From an uncultured Lachnospiraceae bacterium (GTDB taxonomy: Bacteria; Bacillota; Clostridia; Lachnospirales; Lachnospiraceae): DNA of 64,000 nucleotides. Position numbers and translations under genes: made by a program. The stretch covers positions 1 through 64,000 of the forward strand of contig CAJUNP010000013.1 in the NCBI GenBank assembly GCA_910587935.1, given 5' to 3'. This document shows, piece after piece, positions 1 through 8,694 of the stretch (positions within the stretch are counted from its first letter, which is position 1; each line of letters starts with the position of its first letter). Under the pieces are notes generated by a model. The model was given only the letters and a program-made list of their open reading frames with translations, did not search any database and was not told the origin of the DNA.

Positions 1-335
1 TATTTTACAGGCTGGGGTTTGTCGAAATATTCGGTACAGGAATTACACGGATAAAGCAGCTTTATGAAGAAGGATTGAAGCAGCCGGATTTTGAAGTGTC
101 GGAAAATACAATTAAGATTGTACTTCCGGTTTTTGAGAAAAACCTGAATTTAACGGAAGACGAAAGAAAAATATATAAAATTTTGAGCAAAACAATGCTG
201 AAATCAATTAGCGAAATTGCTCCTTACGCCCCGTTTGGTAAATCTAAGACAACACAATTACTGAAAGAGATGGCTAAAAAAGGCGTTGTGAAAATTGAAG
301 GCAGCGGAAGGGGTACTAAGTATGTGATAAAGTAA
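1..335 (+). CDS. C-terminal part of ATP-binding transcriptional regulator (COG2865/AlbA_2 type), 5' end outside window
   Basis: The reading frame is open from base 3 to the TAA at 333-335, so only the last ~110 residues are present. The first visible residues (RLGFVEIFGTGITRIK) match the end of the GHKL-like ATPase segment of COG2865 proteins. They are followed by a winged-helix segment (around residues 55-105 of the fragment) ending GSGRGTKYVIK, which is the usual C-terminus of that family. Such proteins are putative DNA-binding regulators, often in accessory regions; their signals are mostly unknown. The stop codon lies inside a 12-bp tandem repeat. A TTG at 75 could start a short protein, but the family match continues upstream of it, so it is not the real start. 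Confidence 0.7.
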   Translation, partial: FYRLGFVEIFGTGITRIKQLYEEGLKQPDFEVSENTIKIVLPVFEKNLNLTEDERKIYKILSKTMLKSISEIAPYAPFGKSKTTQLLKEMAKKGVVKIEGSGRGTKYVIK

Positions 336-382
336 ATGAGAAAGTAAATGAGAAAGTAAATGAGAAAGTAAATGAGAAAGTA
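329..382. repeat. 12-bp tandem repeat, 4.5 copies
   Basis: The unit AAAGTAAATGAG repeats at 329-340, 341-352, 353-364 and 365-376, with a half copy to 382. The stop codon of the upstream gene (333-335) is in the first unit. In one forward frame the repeat would encode Val-Asn-Glu-Lys units, a low-complexity linker I recall from COG2865 proteins. In the gene's own frame each unit carries a TAA stop. Confidence 0.9.
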
Positions 383-493
383 TGAAACGATTTGCGAAAA
401 TACTTTGGAAACACAGAACTTAGGAACAGTCCCAAAAACTGTAAAATCAAGCATTTGAGAAGATATACAGAACATATAAGGAGTTATGGAAAA

Positions 494-946
494 ATGATAA
501 AAATACTTTTCATCTGCACCGGCAACATCTGCCGTTCCCCCATGGCAGAGTTCCTGTTAAAAGACATCGTACAAAAGCGCGGCCTCGCCGACCGCTTCCA
601 AATCGACTCCGCGGCCACCAGCAGCGAAGAAATCGGCAACCCGGTTCACCGGGGAACCCGCAGCAAACTGAATTCCCTGGGAATCAGTACCGCCGGCAAA
701 TATGCCAGACAGATCACCCCGGCAGACTATGGACAATACGACTACCTGATCGGTATGGACGAATGGAACATCCGTAATATGCGCCGCATTTTTGGAAACG
801 ACCCGCAGCAAAAAATCTGCCGCCTGTTAGACTTCACCGATGCGCCCAGAGACATTGCCGATCCCTGGTATACCGGCGATTTTGAACAAACCTATCAGGA
901 CATCATGGAAGGCCTGGAAGCTTTTTTGAAAAAAATTCGTCTATAG
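494..946 (+). CDS. Low-molecular-weight protein-tyrosine phosphatase
   Basis: A 150-residue cytoplasmic phosphatase that removes phosphate from protein tyrosines (arginine phosphatases belong to the same fold). The P-loop CTGNICRSP is at residues 8-16, with nucleophile Cys8 and Arg14, and the C-terminal acid loop DPWY carries the general-acid Asp. Length equals the family norm. The ATG at 494 is preferred over the longer in-frame extension from 392 because AAGGAG lies about 10 bases before it and the family begins M-x-K-I-L-F-I-C-x-G-N. It stands alone between the repeat and the next promoter. Substrate unknown; in Firmicutes such enzymes often counter tyrosine kinases of capsule synthesis, but no such kinase is seen here. 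Confidence 0.9.
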   Translation: MIKILFICTGNICRSPMAEFLLKDIVQKRGLADRFQIDSAATSSEEIGNPVHRGTRSKLNSLGISTAGKYARQITPADYGQYDYLIGMDEWNIRNMRRIFGNDPQQKICRLLDFTDAPRDIADPWYTGDFEQTYQDIMEGLEAFLKKIRL

Positions 947-1008
947 CTCCTAAAATCGTATCGGACACAAAACGCAATAATAATTTATTGTAAAACAATA
1001 AAAATATA

Positions 1009-1037
1009 TTGACAAATGCAACACGCGGTGGTATTCT
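1009..1037 (+). promoter_or_regulatory. Predicted sigma-A promoter of the 1085-3096 operon
   Basis: TTGACA (1009-1014), a 17-base spacer and TATTCT (1032-1037), 48 bases before the start at 1085. An AT-rich block, including TATTGTAAAACAATA with a TATTGT/ACAATA inverted repeat, lies just upstream and could be an operator for the HTH protein of the same operon. Confidence 0.65.
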
Positions 1038-1084
1038 TTGGAAAAGATACTTTTAACATACAAAACTTAAACCAAGGAGCCGCA

Positions 1085-2350
1085 ATGAATCTTGAATTAA
1101 TTAAAAAACATCTTCTTTCCATATCCTTCCTTCTGTCTGTGGCGTTAGGCTTTTTAGGAGCCCTCTTTCTTTGCGCCGAGAACTTATTTTACCGGCCGGA
1201 GGAGTTATTTTCGTTTCTTTTTATAGCAGTTCTGGGAGGAATCTTTTTTGTATACCCATTTATCTTAACGACGCTCAACCTGCTTTTTCTGGTCTTGCCC
1301 ATGAAAGATCCGGGCTGGATTCGGAGAGCGCGTCACATTGAGTATATAACCGTTTTGCTGGGCGCGCTTTACAGCTTTTTGGCACATATCCTGTATGAGA
1401 TTCAGTACAATGCGGACTGGGAAGAAGTCCTGATAAATAACCAGGTGCATACGCCGGTCTGGACCGAAGGAATTCCCACCGTCTTTGTTCTATCCGTAAT
1501 CGGCATGCTGGGATATCTGTTCTTATCCTGTATCTGCGTCCGGAACGTGCCGCCGCTTGTTACGGTTCTGGCAATGGCCGCTATGTACATCGGCGTGATA
1601 CAGTGTATTTTGTGGATTTTGCAGATTATCAGCGCAGAATATTTTCTGCTCTGCCTGTTTCCCTTCAACTGCATTATCCTGGCTGCCAAAACCATTCGAA
1701 GACTTATATGGGAATGGGAGCAGGATCAGCAACGGGAAATCAAATCTTTTGGCAGTGTGTTTCTTGACAAATTGAACCAAAAGCTTGTCGGCAGTAATAC
1801 CTGGCCTGTTGCGGCGTTTTTAATGATGTGGCCCCTTTTAGGGATCAGCGTCGGTATCCTGGTGCTCTTCGGACAGCGGCCGGATGCGGTGATCCGGGCA
1901 TGGACGGAAACCAGCGACTGGAATCTTTCCCACCGTGTGGCGCCCCAGAATATCTATTTTGACGAACACTACCTCTGCACCGTTGCAGCCGGCGGACATG
2001 AAGCAATCGTGAAACCCATCCGGCTCGGCGAGCGGCACGGCCATCCGGTAATCGTGAACAGACAGCTTTGCGTGGCAAACGCCTTTGAACAAATTTTGGA
2101 AGAAAAGATGCCCCGATTTCACCGATATGTTCGTCATTTTTATGATACCTATGGATTCCCCATTGCCAAAAGGATCCACTCCCCCTGCCTGGCGGACATT
2201 ATTTACGTTATCATGAAACCCTTGGAATGGCTTTTCCTGATGGCGCTCTATTTCACCGATGCCTGCCCCGAAAACAGGATTGCCCTTCAATACATTCCCC
2301 CAAAAGAAGCCGCCCTTCTTCAAAAGAAAATCAAGGGCAAAAAAATCTAA
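1085..2350 (+). CDS. Polytopic membrane protein, DUF6688-like
   Basis: A 421-residue protein with about six hydrophobic segments in the first ~240 residues (the first near 13-35, the second near 42-65), a short basic linker, another hydrophobic stretch near 245-270, then a C-terminal soluble region of about 140 residues with conserved-looking Cys-Thr-Val-Ala-Ala and Val-Asn-Arg-Gln-Leu motifs. I associate this with the DUF6688 family, from memory. Function is unknown. ATG 1085 is chosen over 1016 because the longer start would overlap the -35/-10 promoter; AAGGAG precedes 1085. It is the first gene of an operon with a DUF2975 membrane protein and a small HTH regulator. Confidence 0.7.
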   Translation: MNLELIKKHLLSISFLLSVALGFLGALFLCAENLFYRPEELFSFLFIAVLGGIFFVYPFILTTLNLLFLVLPMKDPGWIRRARHIEYITVLLGALYSFLAHILYEIQYNADWEEVLINNQVHTPVWTEGIPTVFVLSVIGMLGYLFLSCICVRNVPPLVTVLAMAAMYIGVIQCILWILQIISAEYFLLCLFPFNCIILAAKTIRRLIWEWEQDQQREIKSFGSVFLDKLNQKLVGSNTWPVAAFLMMWPLLGISVGILVLFGQRPDAVIRAWTETSDWNLSHRVAPQNIYFDEHYLCTVAAGGHEAIVKPIRLGERHGHPVIVNRQLCVANAFEQILEEKMPRFHRYVRHFYDTYGFPIAKRIHSPCLADIIYVIMKPLEWLFLMALYFTDACPENRIALQYIPPKEAALLQKKIKGKKI

Positions 2351-2369
2351 CAATAGAGAGGTACAACCT

Positions 2370-2852
2370 ATGAATCAATCCAATCTTTCCAAATGTCTGA
2401 AAGGCGTCGTACTTGGCACAGCCGCTATCGGCGCGCTCGTTTACGGCTACATCCTTCCCGTATGCTGGCGTATGGGTACGGCACAACATACCACGCTGGG
2501 AGGACAGACCTACTGGATCAGAATGATTTTCCTGTGGATTACGGCAGTTCCCTGCTATCTTGCCCTGATCGATGCATGGAAGCTGTTTACGGAAATCGGA
2601 AAAAACAATTCCTTCAGCTATGACAATGCAAAATACCTGAAAAACATTGCCAGACTGGCATTTCTTGACACGGCCTACTACTTTGCAGGCAATTTGGCGC
2701 TGTTTTTGCTAGGCAGAAATCATCCCGCCGTTCTCCTGGCTTCGCTCCTGATTGACTTTGTGGGTATTGCCGTGGGCGTTTTAAGCGCGGCTCTTTCCCA
2801 CCTGGTGTATAAAGCCGCAGCCCTTAGAGAAGAAAATGAACTGACAATTTAA
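2370..2852 (+). CDS. DUF2975 family membrane protein (YoaS-like)
   Basis: A 160-residue protein with four predicted transmembrane helices (about 10-30, 48-68, 95-115 and 125-150) and the DUF2975 pattern F-x-x-x-N-x-x-x-L-K-x-I-x-x between helices 2 and 3 (here FSYDNAKYLKNIARLAF). In Bacillus subtilis YoaS is encoded beside the small HTH protein YozG, and the same pair occurs here. ATG 2370 follows GAGAGG; the longer in-frame start at 2259 lies inside the previous gene. Probable role: membrane partner of the following regulator. Ligand and targets unknown. Confidence 0.85.
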   Translation: MNQSNLSKCLKGVVLGTAAIGALVYGYILPVCWRMGTAQHTTLGGQTYWIRMIFLWITAVPCYLALIDAWKLFTEIGKNNSFSYDNAKYLKNIARLAFLDTAYYFAGNLALFLLGRNHPAVLLASLLIDFVGIAVGVLSAALSHLVYKAAALREENELTI

Positions 2853-2877
2853 AGAGAGCCATGCAGAGGATATAACC

Positions 2878-3096
2878 ATGATCATTATAAATATTGACGT
2901 CATGCTGGCCAAACGTAAGATGAGTGTGACAGAACTGTCGGAAAAAGTGGGAATTACCATGGCCAATGTTTCCATTTTGAAAAACGGCAAGGCAAAAGCC
3001 ATAAAACTGGATACCCTGAATAAAATCTGCGAAGCCCTGAACTGCCAGCCGGGTGATCTGTTAGAGTACCGGACGGAACCGGAGACCTTCGAATAA
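2878..3096 (+). CDS. Small XRE/Cro-CI HTH regulator (YozG-like)
   Basis: A 72-residue protein that is almost only a helix-turn-helix domain: L-A-K-R-K-M-S-V-T-E-L-S-E-K-V-G-I-T at about 9-26, then recognition helix and L-D-T-L-N-K-I-C-E-A-L-N-C-Q-P-G-D-L-L, the hallmark ending of YozG-type regulators. It lies 25 bases after the DUF2975 gene. By family analogy it is a DNA-binding regulator whose activity may be set by the membrane protein, and it may autoregulate the operon. Confidence 0.88.
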   Translation: MIIINIDVMLAKRKMSVTELSEKVGITMANVSILKNGKAKAIKLDTLNKICEALNCQPGDLLEYRTEPETFE

Positions 3097-3118
3097 TCGG
3101 GGAAGTCTGTCCTTTTCA

Positions 3119-3148
3119 TTGCGGAAATTGCCGGGCATGTGCTATACT
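3119..3148 (+). promoter_or_regulatory. Predicted promoter of the SNF2 gene
   Basis: TTGCGG (3119-3124), an 18-base spacer and TATACT (3143-3148), 33 bases before ATG 3181. Confidence 0.5.
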
Positions 3149-3180
3149 GGAAAGCATCAAGCTAAAAGGACGGGGTAACC

Positions 3181-6100
3181 ATGTTTACGAATTCGGATTT
3201 AAAGAATGAGTGCAGCCGCACTTTTTATCAGAGAGGAAACGATTTGTTCCGTATGGGATATGTGGATAGCCTGTCCATGCTCCCCCATGAGGATCTGGAG
3301 CAGCTTGTAACCGTCCGGGCCAAAGTGCGGGGCAGCAGCCGCAATCATTATGAGATAAAGCTGCAGATCGATGAAGAAATGGGTATTTTGGATGACTATA
3401 CCTGCACCTGCCCTGCTTATTACAGCTATGATTCCATGTGCAAGCACTGCATTGCCGCAGCTCTTGCATACATTGCGAAACGCGGCCGGTTGGAAAAGTG
3501 TGACAAGAGTGTCATAAATGAGGTCGGATACACAGAATCCATGGAGACCGTGCCTGCCAGACAGGCGCTTTTTTCGGGAGGCGTTTTTGCTCAGGCAAAA
3601 CACTCCCGGCTGATGCAGTATTACGATAAGCGGTCCAGACTGTCTCTGACACAGACCGCCTTAAAAGGAAAAGTGGAGCTGATTCCGGAGCTGACCGTGC
3701 GCTTTAACGAGATTCTTGTTTCCTTCCGGATCGGCGCAGACAAAAAATACGTATTAAAAAGTATTCCCGATCTGGTCTGCGCCGCAGAAAATTCTACCGA
3801 AATTACGTACGGAAAACAATTATCTTTTGTTCCGGTTATGGAATGTTTTACTCCGGAAGCCCGCAGGCTCCTGCGTTTTCTGACGGCGGAAAAAGCACAG
3901 GAGACAAGCGGCGCGCGTTATGCCGGATATTATTCGTATTCAGCGGCCGCCGCCGACAAACGTTTTATTTCCCTGAAACAATCCAATATAGACGCGTTTA
4001 TGGAGGCCCTGTGGGAGTCTCCCGTGCAGGTATGCTTTCAGGAACGGCAGACGGAGCCGTGGCTGCTGAAGGATTATGACGAGAACGAATGTAAAGAATC
4101 GCTTTCAGTCAAAGGATTTCCGGGAGGCGCCGTTTTAAAAGGGCAGCTTCCCTATGTTACCGCCGGCATCCGTTTCTTTTACCTTTGGGCGGACGGCTGC
4201 ATATACCGGGTAAACCGGGAAGAAAAAGAAGAACTCCTGGCTTTTTATCAGAATGTAGGAACCCTGGGGAATACACAACTGACAATTGTGTCGGAAGAAC
4301 TGCCGACTTTCTGCAGAGAGGTTCTTCCTTTTCTGGAAGAAAACTTTCAAGTATCAAAAGAAAATTTTAATGCCGAACTGTACCTGCCGCCCAAGCCGGA
4401 ATTTGAAATTTATCTGGATTCTCCCGAAAAAGATATGATTACCTGCCGGCTGTTTGCCGTTTACGGAGAAAACAAATACAATGTTTACGCCAACATGAGC
4501 GGCAGGGCCATGCGGGATGAAGCGGCCGAGATCCGCATGGGACAGGCCGTGGCGGAGCATTTTCAAACATATGATGCCGTAAACCACAGAATGATTCTGG
4601 ACAAAACGGAAGACGGCCTGTACGAGTTCCTGACGGTCTCTATCGGAGAACTGCGGAATCTGGCCCAGATTTATATTTCCGAGACCATTCGTGGGATGCA
4701 GGTATATGCGGCTCCGAAGGTAACGGTGGGAATCAGCCTTTCCGGGGATCTGCTGGAGTTTTCCGTGAACGCGGAAGAAGAAAAACAAGGAAACGGGAAC
4801 GGCGCTTCTTCCGGAATAACCTTCACCAGAGAACAGCTGGCGGAGATTTTGACCCGGTACGACAGAAAACGCAAATATTTCCGGCTCAGAGACGGTATGT
4901 TCGTCAACATGGAGGGAAGCGGCCTGGAAACCCTTTCCCACATTCGGGAGACCCTGCAGCTTACGGAAAAGGAGTTAAAAAGCGGAAGCGTTCTCCTGCC
5001 CAAGTTCCGGGCCTTATACCTGGATAACGAACTAAGGCAGAATATCGGACTACATACGGTTAAAGATAAAAATTTCAAGTCACTGATCCGCAGCATGAAA
5101 ACCATAGAAGACAATGATTTTGAAGTGCCGTCTTCCTTGGGGAATGTTCTCAGAGAATATCAGAAACAGGGATTTTTATGGATCAAAACCTTAGAGGCCA
5201 ACGGATTCGGAGGAATCCTGGCGGATGAAATGGGACTTGGCAAAACGCTTCAGGTCATTGCCTTTTTGCTTTCCGGACAGGAGGAGGGAGAAGAGCGGGA
5301 AAGCCTCATTGTCTGTCCGGCTTCCCTGGTTTACAATTGGAAAACCGAGTTTGAACGTTTTGCGCCCGGTATACGGGCGGTAACGGTGACGGGAACGGCA
5401 AAGGAACGCGGAGAATTGATTGAGAAGGAAGAAAAAGCCAGAATTCTCATTACATCCTACGACCTGCTGAAAAGAGACAGCGAGGTTTACGAACATAAAA
5501 AATTTGCCTGTCAGATCATCGACGAAGCCCAGTACATTAAAAATCATGCCACCCATGCCGCAAAAGCAGTCAAAGCGGTGCAGGCAGGATTTAAGCTGGC
5601 GCTTACGGGGACGCCTATCGAAAACCGCCTCAGCGAATTGTGGAGTATCTTTGACTATCTGATGCCGGGATTTTTGTATGGTTACCAGCGTTTCCGTGAA
5701 GAATGGGAGAGCCCCATTGTACAGCAGTCCGATGCGGACGTAACTGGCAGACTGCGCAAAATGGTCAGTCCCTTTATCCTGCGGAGACTGAAACGTGACG
5801 TTTTAAGAGATCTGCCGGATAAGTTGGAAGAAACGATGGTTGCCGGACTGACCGGAGAGCAGGAACAGCTTTATGCGGCCCATGTGCAGCGTATCCGTAT
5901 GCTGCTGGAGGATAAGACGGAAGCCGAATTCAACAGCGGCAAACTGCAGATCTTAGCGGAACTCACCAAACTGCGCCAGATCTGCTGTGATCCCGCGCTG
6001 CTGCTTGAGGGGTATGAGGGCGGATCAGCCAAGCTGGAGCTTTGTCTGGATATCCTTAAAAACGCTCTCGACGGCGGACACAAGGTATTGATTTTTTCCC

Positions 6101-6537
6101 AGTTTACCACTATGCTGCAAAGAATTCAGGAAAGACTGAAAGAAAACGGTATCCAATATTACAGCCTTACGGGAGCCGTCCCCAAGGAAAGCAGGGCAAG
6201 AATGGTAGAAGCCTTTAATAAAGATAATGTTCCTGTTTTCTGCATATCCCTCAAGGCGGGAGGAACGGGACTGAATCTGACGGCCGCCGACGTGGTGATC
6301 CACTACGATCCCTGGTGGAACATTTCCGTACAGAACCAGGCCACAGACCGGGCTCACCGGATTGGGCAGAAGCAGGCGGTTAATGTATATAAATTGATAG
6401 CGAAAGATACGATAGAAGAAAAGATCTTGAAGCTCCAGGAAAAAAAGAGCGCTTTGGCGGAGGAAATGCTGGGAGGAGAAGAGATCAAAGCGGCTTCCTT
6501 TAAAAAAGAAGATTTGCTGCAATTATTGGCCCGTTAA
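3181..6537 (+). CDS. SNF2-family DEAD-like helicase/ATPase with SWIM zinc finger
   Basis: A 1,118-residue DNA-translocating ATPase of the SNF2/RapA superfamily. An N-terminal SWIM zinc finger (C-x-C ... C-x-H) lies near residues 60-100. A long middle region of the bacterial SNF2-associated type follows. The helicase core begins near residue 660 with the Walker A sequence DEMGLGKT, motif II DEAQ near 780, TGTPIEN, and a C-terminal lobe ending with ATDRAHRIGQ near 1055. It is thought to remodel protein-DNA or polymerase-DNA complexes; the exact bacterial role is unsettled. It is monocistronic and overlaps the tail of the opposing GNAT gene by 4 bases. Confidence 0.92.
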   Translation: MFTNSDLKNECSRTFYQRGNDLFRMGYVDSLSMLPHEDLEQLVTVRAKVRGSSRNHYEIKLQIDEEMGILDDYTCTCPAYYSYDSMCKHCIAAALAYIAKRGRLEKCDKSVINEVGYTESMETVPARQALFSGGVFAQAKHSRLMQYYDKRSRLSLTQTALKGKVELIPELTVRFNEILVSFRIGADKKYVLKSIPDLVCAAENSTEITYGKQLSFVPVMECFTPEARRLLRFLTAEKAQETSGARYAGYYSYSAAAADKRFISLKQSNIDAFMEALWESPVQVCFQERQTEPWLLKDYDENECKESLSVKGFPGGAVLKGQLPYVTAGIRFFYLWADGCIYRVNREEKEELLAFYQNVGTLGNTQLTIVSEELPTFCREVLPFLEENFQVSKENFNAELYLPPKPEFEIYLDSPEKDMITCRLFAVYGENKYNVYANMSGRAMRDEAAEIRMGQAVAEHFQTYDAVNHRMILDKTEDGLYEFLTVSIGELRNLAQIYISETIRGMQVYAAPKVTVGISLSGDLLEFSVNAEEEKQGNGNGASSGITFTREQLAEILTRYDRKRKYFRLRDGMFVNMEGSGLETLSHIRETLQLTEKELKSGSVLLPKFRALYLDNELRQNIGLHTVKDKNFKSLIRSMKTIEDNDFEVPSSLGNVLREYQKQGFLWIKTLEANGFGGILADEMGLGKTLQVIAFLLSGQEEGEERESLIVCPASLVYNWKTEFERFAPGIRAVTVTGTAKERGELIEKEEKARILITSYDLLKRDSEVYEHKKFACQIIDEAQYIKNHATHAAKAVKAVQAGFKLALTGTPIENRLSELWSIFDYLMPGFLYGYQRFREEWESPIVQQSDADVTGRLRKMVSPFILRRLKRDVLRDLPDKLEETMVAGLTGEQEQLYAAHVQRIRMLLEDKTEAEFNSGKLQILAELTKLRQICCDPALLLEGYEGGSAKLELCLDILKNALDGGHKVLIFSQFTTMLQRIQERLKENGIQYYSLTGAVPKESRARMVEAFNKDNVPVFCISLKAGGTGLNLTAADVVIHYDPWWNISVQNQATDRAHRIGQKQAVNVYKLIAKDTIEEKILKLQEKKSALAEEMLGGEEIKAASFKKEDLLQLLAR

Positions 6538-7058
6538 AGCGTTTTACACAGAATATTCCGGGGAAGGCCGCCGTATTTGAAAGTGGTCTTGACAATCTGA
6601 TAGCCAAGCTTTCGGGCGTTTTGGAGACTGAACCGGTTTTCCGGATGAATTGTGCATAATAGATATGCATAACCCTGCCTGATACAGTCCGCTTCGGCCT
6701 TCTCCATAAGCCTGGCCTGCAGTCCGTTTCCCCTGTAGTCCGGCAGGATTACCGCCGTATCCATATGAACGCTTTTTAACAGGTCTTCTTCGGAAAATCC
6801 CAGATCGTGTCCCAGATTTTCTTCGGAAAGCCCCGGTACGGTAACCATAAAAATGCCGGCAAGGCGGCCGGTTTCGCTTTCTTTTGCCGTATAAACAAAA
6901 GCTGTTTTCTCCTGAAAACGTTTCATTATGACATCATCGTCATCCATGGCAAACCAGGTTTTATCCGGCATATCCTGCCGGATTTTTTTAATAAATTCGA
7001 TATAAGAATACATGGTATCTTTGGATAAAAGTTTATTTTTTTCTATATCAAACTGCAT
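6534..7058 (-). CDS. GNAT family N-acetyltransferase
   Basis: A 174-residue protein with the acetyl-CoA-binding motif A near residues 100-125 (DTAVILPDYRGNGLQARLM, the R-G-N-G turn) and a typical motif B ending N-A-R-K-L-G-Y near 150. It would transfer an acetyl group to an amine; substrate unknown. Convergent with the SNF2 gene, with a 4-base overlap of the two stop codons. No good Shine-Dalgarno is visible before ATG 7058. Confidence 0.85.
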   Translation of the reverse strand: MQFDIEKNKLLSKDTMYSYIEFIKKIRQDMPDKTWFAMDDDDVIMKRFQEKTAFVYTAKESETGRLAGIFMVTVPGLSEENLGHDLGFSEEDLLKSVHMDTAVILPDYRGNGLQARLMEKAEADCIRQGYAYLLCTIHPENRFSLQNARKLGYQIVKTTFKYGGLPRNILCKTL

Positions 7059-7116
7059 AAAAGAACAATCCCGTCCCGTTTTATTTTAGATGCGGGCCCC
7101 GTTGCCGGATTTCGGA

Positions 7117-7707
7117 TCAGGGCTTTGTCTCTGGTAAAGCTTCTTCGGCAATTTTACGCTTTGTTTCCTTAACACATGCATCCTGCAGACATTCTAAAAA
7201 GGGAAGTCCCTGAACGCTCTTTGCGGCGTAGGTCTGCTGCAGTTCGTATTCCAGGGGCAGCCATGTGCCAATATCCGATTCATTGTGCTGAATCACCGCT
7301 TCCAGCTTATCAAGCGCTTTGTAAACGCGTGCTTCCTTTGTTTCAAGGGCGTCCATTTCCGCAAACATTGCGGAAAGTTCCCGGTAGAGTGAATCAGGCA
7401 GGATGCGCAGAAGTCCGTCGATTGCCTGCCTTTCCGCGGCTTCGTGCTCCCCGGTCTTTTCAAAAGTAGGAATATCGCCCGTAACGGCTTCTCCGATATC
7501 ATGAATCAGACACATTTTAATGACTCTGTCCATATCCACGTCCGGGAATTCGTCACGGATCAGAAAAGCCGTCACAGCGGTCCGCCAGCTGTGCGCGGCG
7601 ACGTTTTCCTGAATTCCGTCGGCGGTTACACAATGCCTGGGAACGGATTTCAGTTTCTCTATTTTATTCAAAAAGGATAATAATGTTTCCACAGATAAAT
7701 CAGACAT
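7117..7707 (-). CDS. HD-domain phosphohydrolase (YfbR-like 5'-deoxynucleotidase type)
   Basis: A 196-residue metal-dependent phosphohydrolase. The HD signature is visible as His39 (in VAAHSWR), His69-Asp70 (in LIHDIGEA) with Glu73, and a later Asp in KALDKLEAVIQH. This arrangement matches the YfbR/HDDC2 group that removes phosphate from deoxynucleoside monophosphates. Second of a leftward group with the GNAT gene downstream (59 bases) and a nicotinamidase-like gene upstream (29 bases), so probably co-transcribed. Substrate is inferred from family only. Confidence 0.85.
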   Translation of the reverse strand: MSDLSVETLLSFLNKIEKLKSVPRHCVTADGIQENVAAHSWRTAVTAFLIRDEFPDVDMDRVIKMCLIHDIGEAVTGDIPTFEKTGEHEAAERQAIDGLLRILPDSLYRELSAMFAEMDALETKEARVYKALDKLEAVIQHNESDIGTWLPLEYELQQTYAAKSVQGLPFLECLQDACVKETKRKIAEEALPETKP

Positions 7708-7736
7708 AAATCATACCCGGCGCTTTCTTTTCCTTA

Positions 7737-8273
7737 CTAAAATACTTCGATCTGACACATTTTCATGGTAGTAAGAGCCGCTTCATGGCTTTCCGGTGTA
7801 ACGCCGGCACAGCAGGAGCCGTCTACCTTGACGTTAATTTCGGGCATAGCCGCCTTTACAAGCAGCGCATTGGAAACGACGCATATGTCGGTACAGAGTC
7901 CGATTAACTCTACCGAAAAAGCTTCGCCGGCAGAATCCATAGAACGGTATTCTTTTGTCAAAAGCTCCATAAGCGCAGTAGAACCAAAAGTGGGTTTATG
8001 TACTACGGTTGCTCCTGCAAGAGCCGCTTTCAGGTCTTCCTGTAACTCCCAGCCCCAGGTTCCTTCCACACAGTGTACGACGGGAAGGTGTCTTCCCTCA
8101 TTGGTTTCCAGATAATTCGACTGATGGGTATCCATTGTGACATAAATGTCTTTTATATCATAAGTGTCAATTTTGTCAAGTACTTTCGGAACAATCCGGA
8201 CAGCTTCCTGCGTTCCCAGAGAACCGCTGATAAAATCATTCTGCATATCAACTACAACTAAAATTTTGCGCAT
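7737..8273 (-). CDS. Isochorismatase-fold cysteine hydrolase, probable nicotinamidase
   Basis: A 178-residue amidohydrolase. The triad is Asp9 (VVVDMQNDF), Lys93 (VVHKPTFGST) and Cys131 (CTDICV). Asp48, His50 and His67 occupy the metal-ligand positions of PncA-type nicotinamidases, and HCVEGTWGWEL is also characteristic. It would convert nicotinamide to nicotinate in NAD salvage; other isochorismatase-fold amidases cannot be excluded. The ribosome site AAGGAG precedes ATG 8273. Downstream of the small membrane protein gene by 11 bases. Confidence 0.85.
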   Translation of the reverse strand: MRKILVVVDMQNDFISGSLGTQEAVRIVPKVLDKIDTYDIKDIYVTMDTHQSNYLETNEGRHLPVVHCVEGTWGWELQEDLKAALAGATVVHKPTFGSTALMELLTKEYRSMDSAGEAFSVELIGLCTDICVVSNALLVKAAMPEINVKVDGSCCAGVTPESHEAALTTMKMCQIEVF

Positions 8274-8284
8274 AAGTAAACTCC

Positions 8285-8515
8285 TTAAGAATTATCTTCC
8301 GATAGAATTTCCGATACTTTTTCCGTGGTCTTCCCTCCGTCAAGCTCATCACGAATAATATAACAGTCATTGGCGCTGCTGCCGGCGCGTTTTTTGCCGA
8401 GAGCGGCAGTGCTGCATCCGGACAAAATTTCCATGGTCAGGATAAACAGAATAATAAATGCTGTAATAATGAAAAAACGGCTGTTGTTCCAGATTTTGGT
8501 GCTGTCTTCTCTCAT
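8285..8515 (-). CDS. Small single-pass membrane protein of unknown function
   Basis: A 76-residue protein with one hydrophobic segment at about residues 13-35, followed by S-G-C and a polar, acidic tail. The LSGC could serve as a lipobox, but the N-terminus is long and acidic for a signal peptide, so I treat it as a membrane anchor. ATG 8515 is chosen because GGAGG lies 6 bases before it; the in-frame ATG at 8533 has no such site. First gene of the leftward group. No family recognised. Confidence 0.6.
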   Translation of the reverse strand: MREDSTKIWNNSRFFIITAFIILFILTMEILSGCSTAALGKKRAGSSANDCYIIRDELDGGKTTEKVSEILSEDNS

Positions 8516-8629
8516 TGCGATCCTCCAGAACACCCAAACGGTGAAAATATAGTTGCTATTATTTAAAGCATATCACGAAGAGCCCCGGTTTACCACTTAA
8601 TATTTTCTTAATATTTCTTCAAGAAAAGC

Positions 8630-8667
8630 AAAAAACGACGCATTTCTGCGTGAAAGCGTCGTTTTTT
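8630..8667 (-). terminator. Rho-independent terminator of the ybjQ-like gene
   Basis: Inverted arms AAAAAACGACGC (8630-8641) and GCGTCGTTTTTT (8656-8667), a perfect 12-base stem with A and T runs, so it can act on both strands. It sits 28 bases past the stop of the leftward gene ending at 8695. Confidence 0.85.
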
Positions 8668-8694
8668 GTTGTAATAATTTTTTCATATTCTGAC

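Noticed and set aside
224..475. Leftward frame with repeated Tyr-Phe-Leu-Ile units
   Set aside because: It is only the complement of the 12-bp tandem repeat plus two unrelated flanks.
4354..4941. 195-codon frame antisense to the SNF2 gene
   Set aside because: A shadow frame in strongly coding DNA on the other strand.
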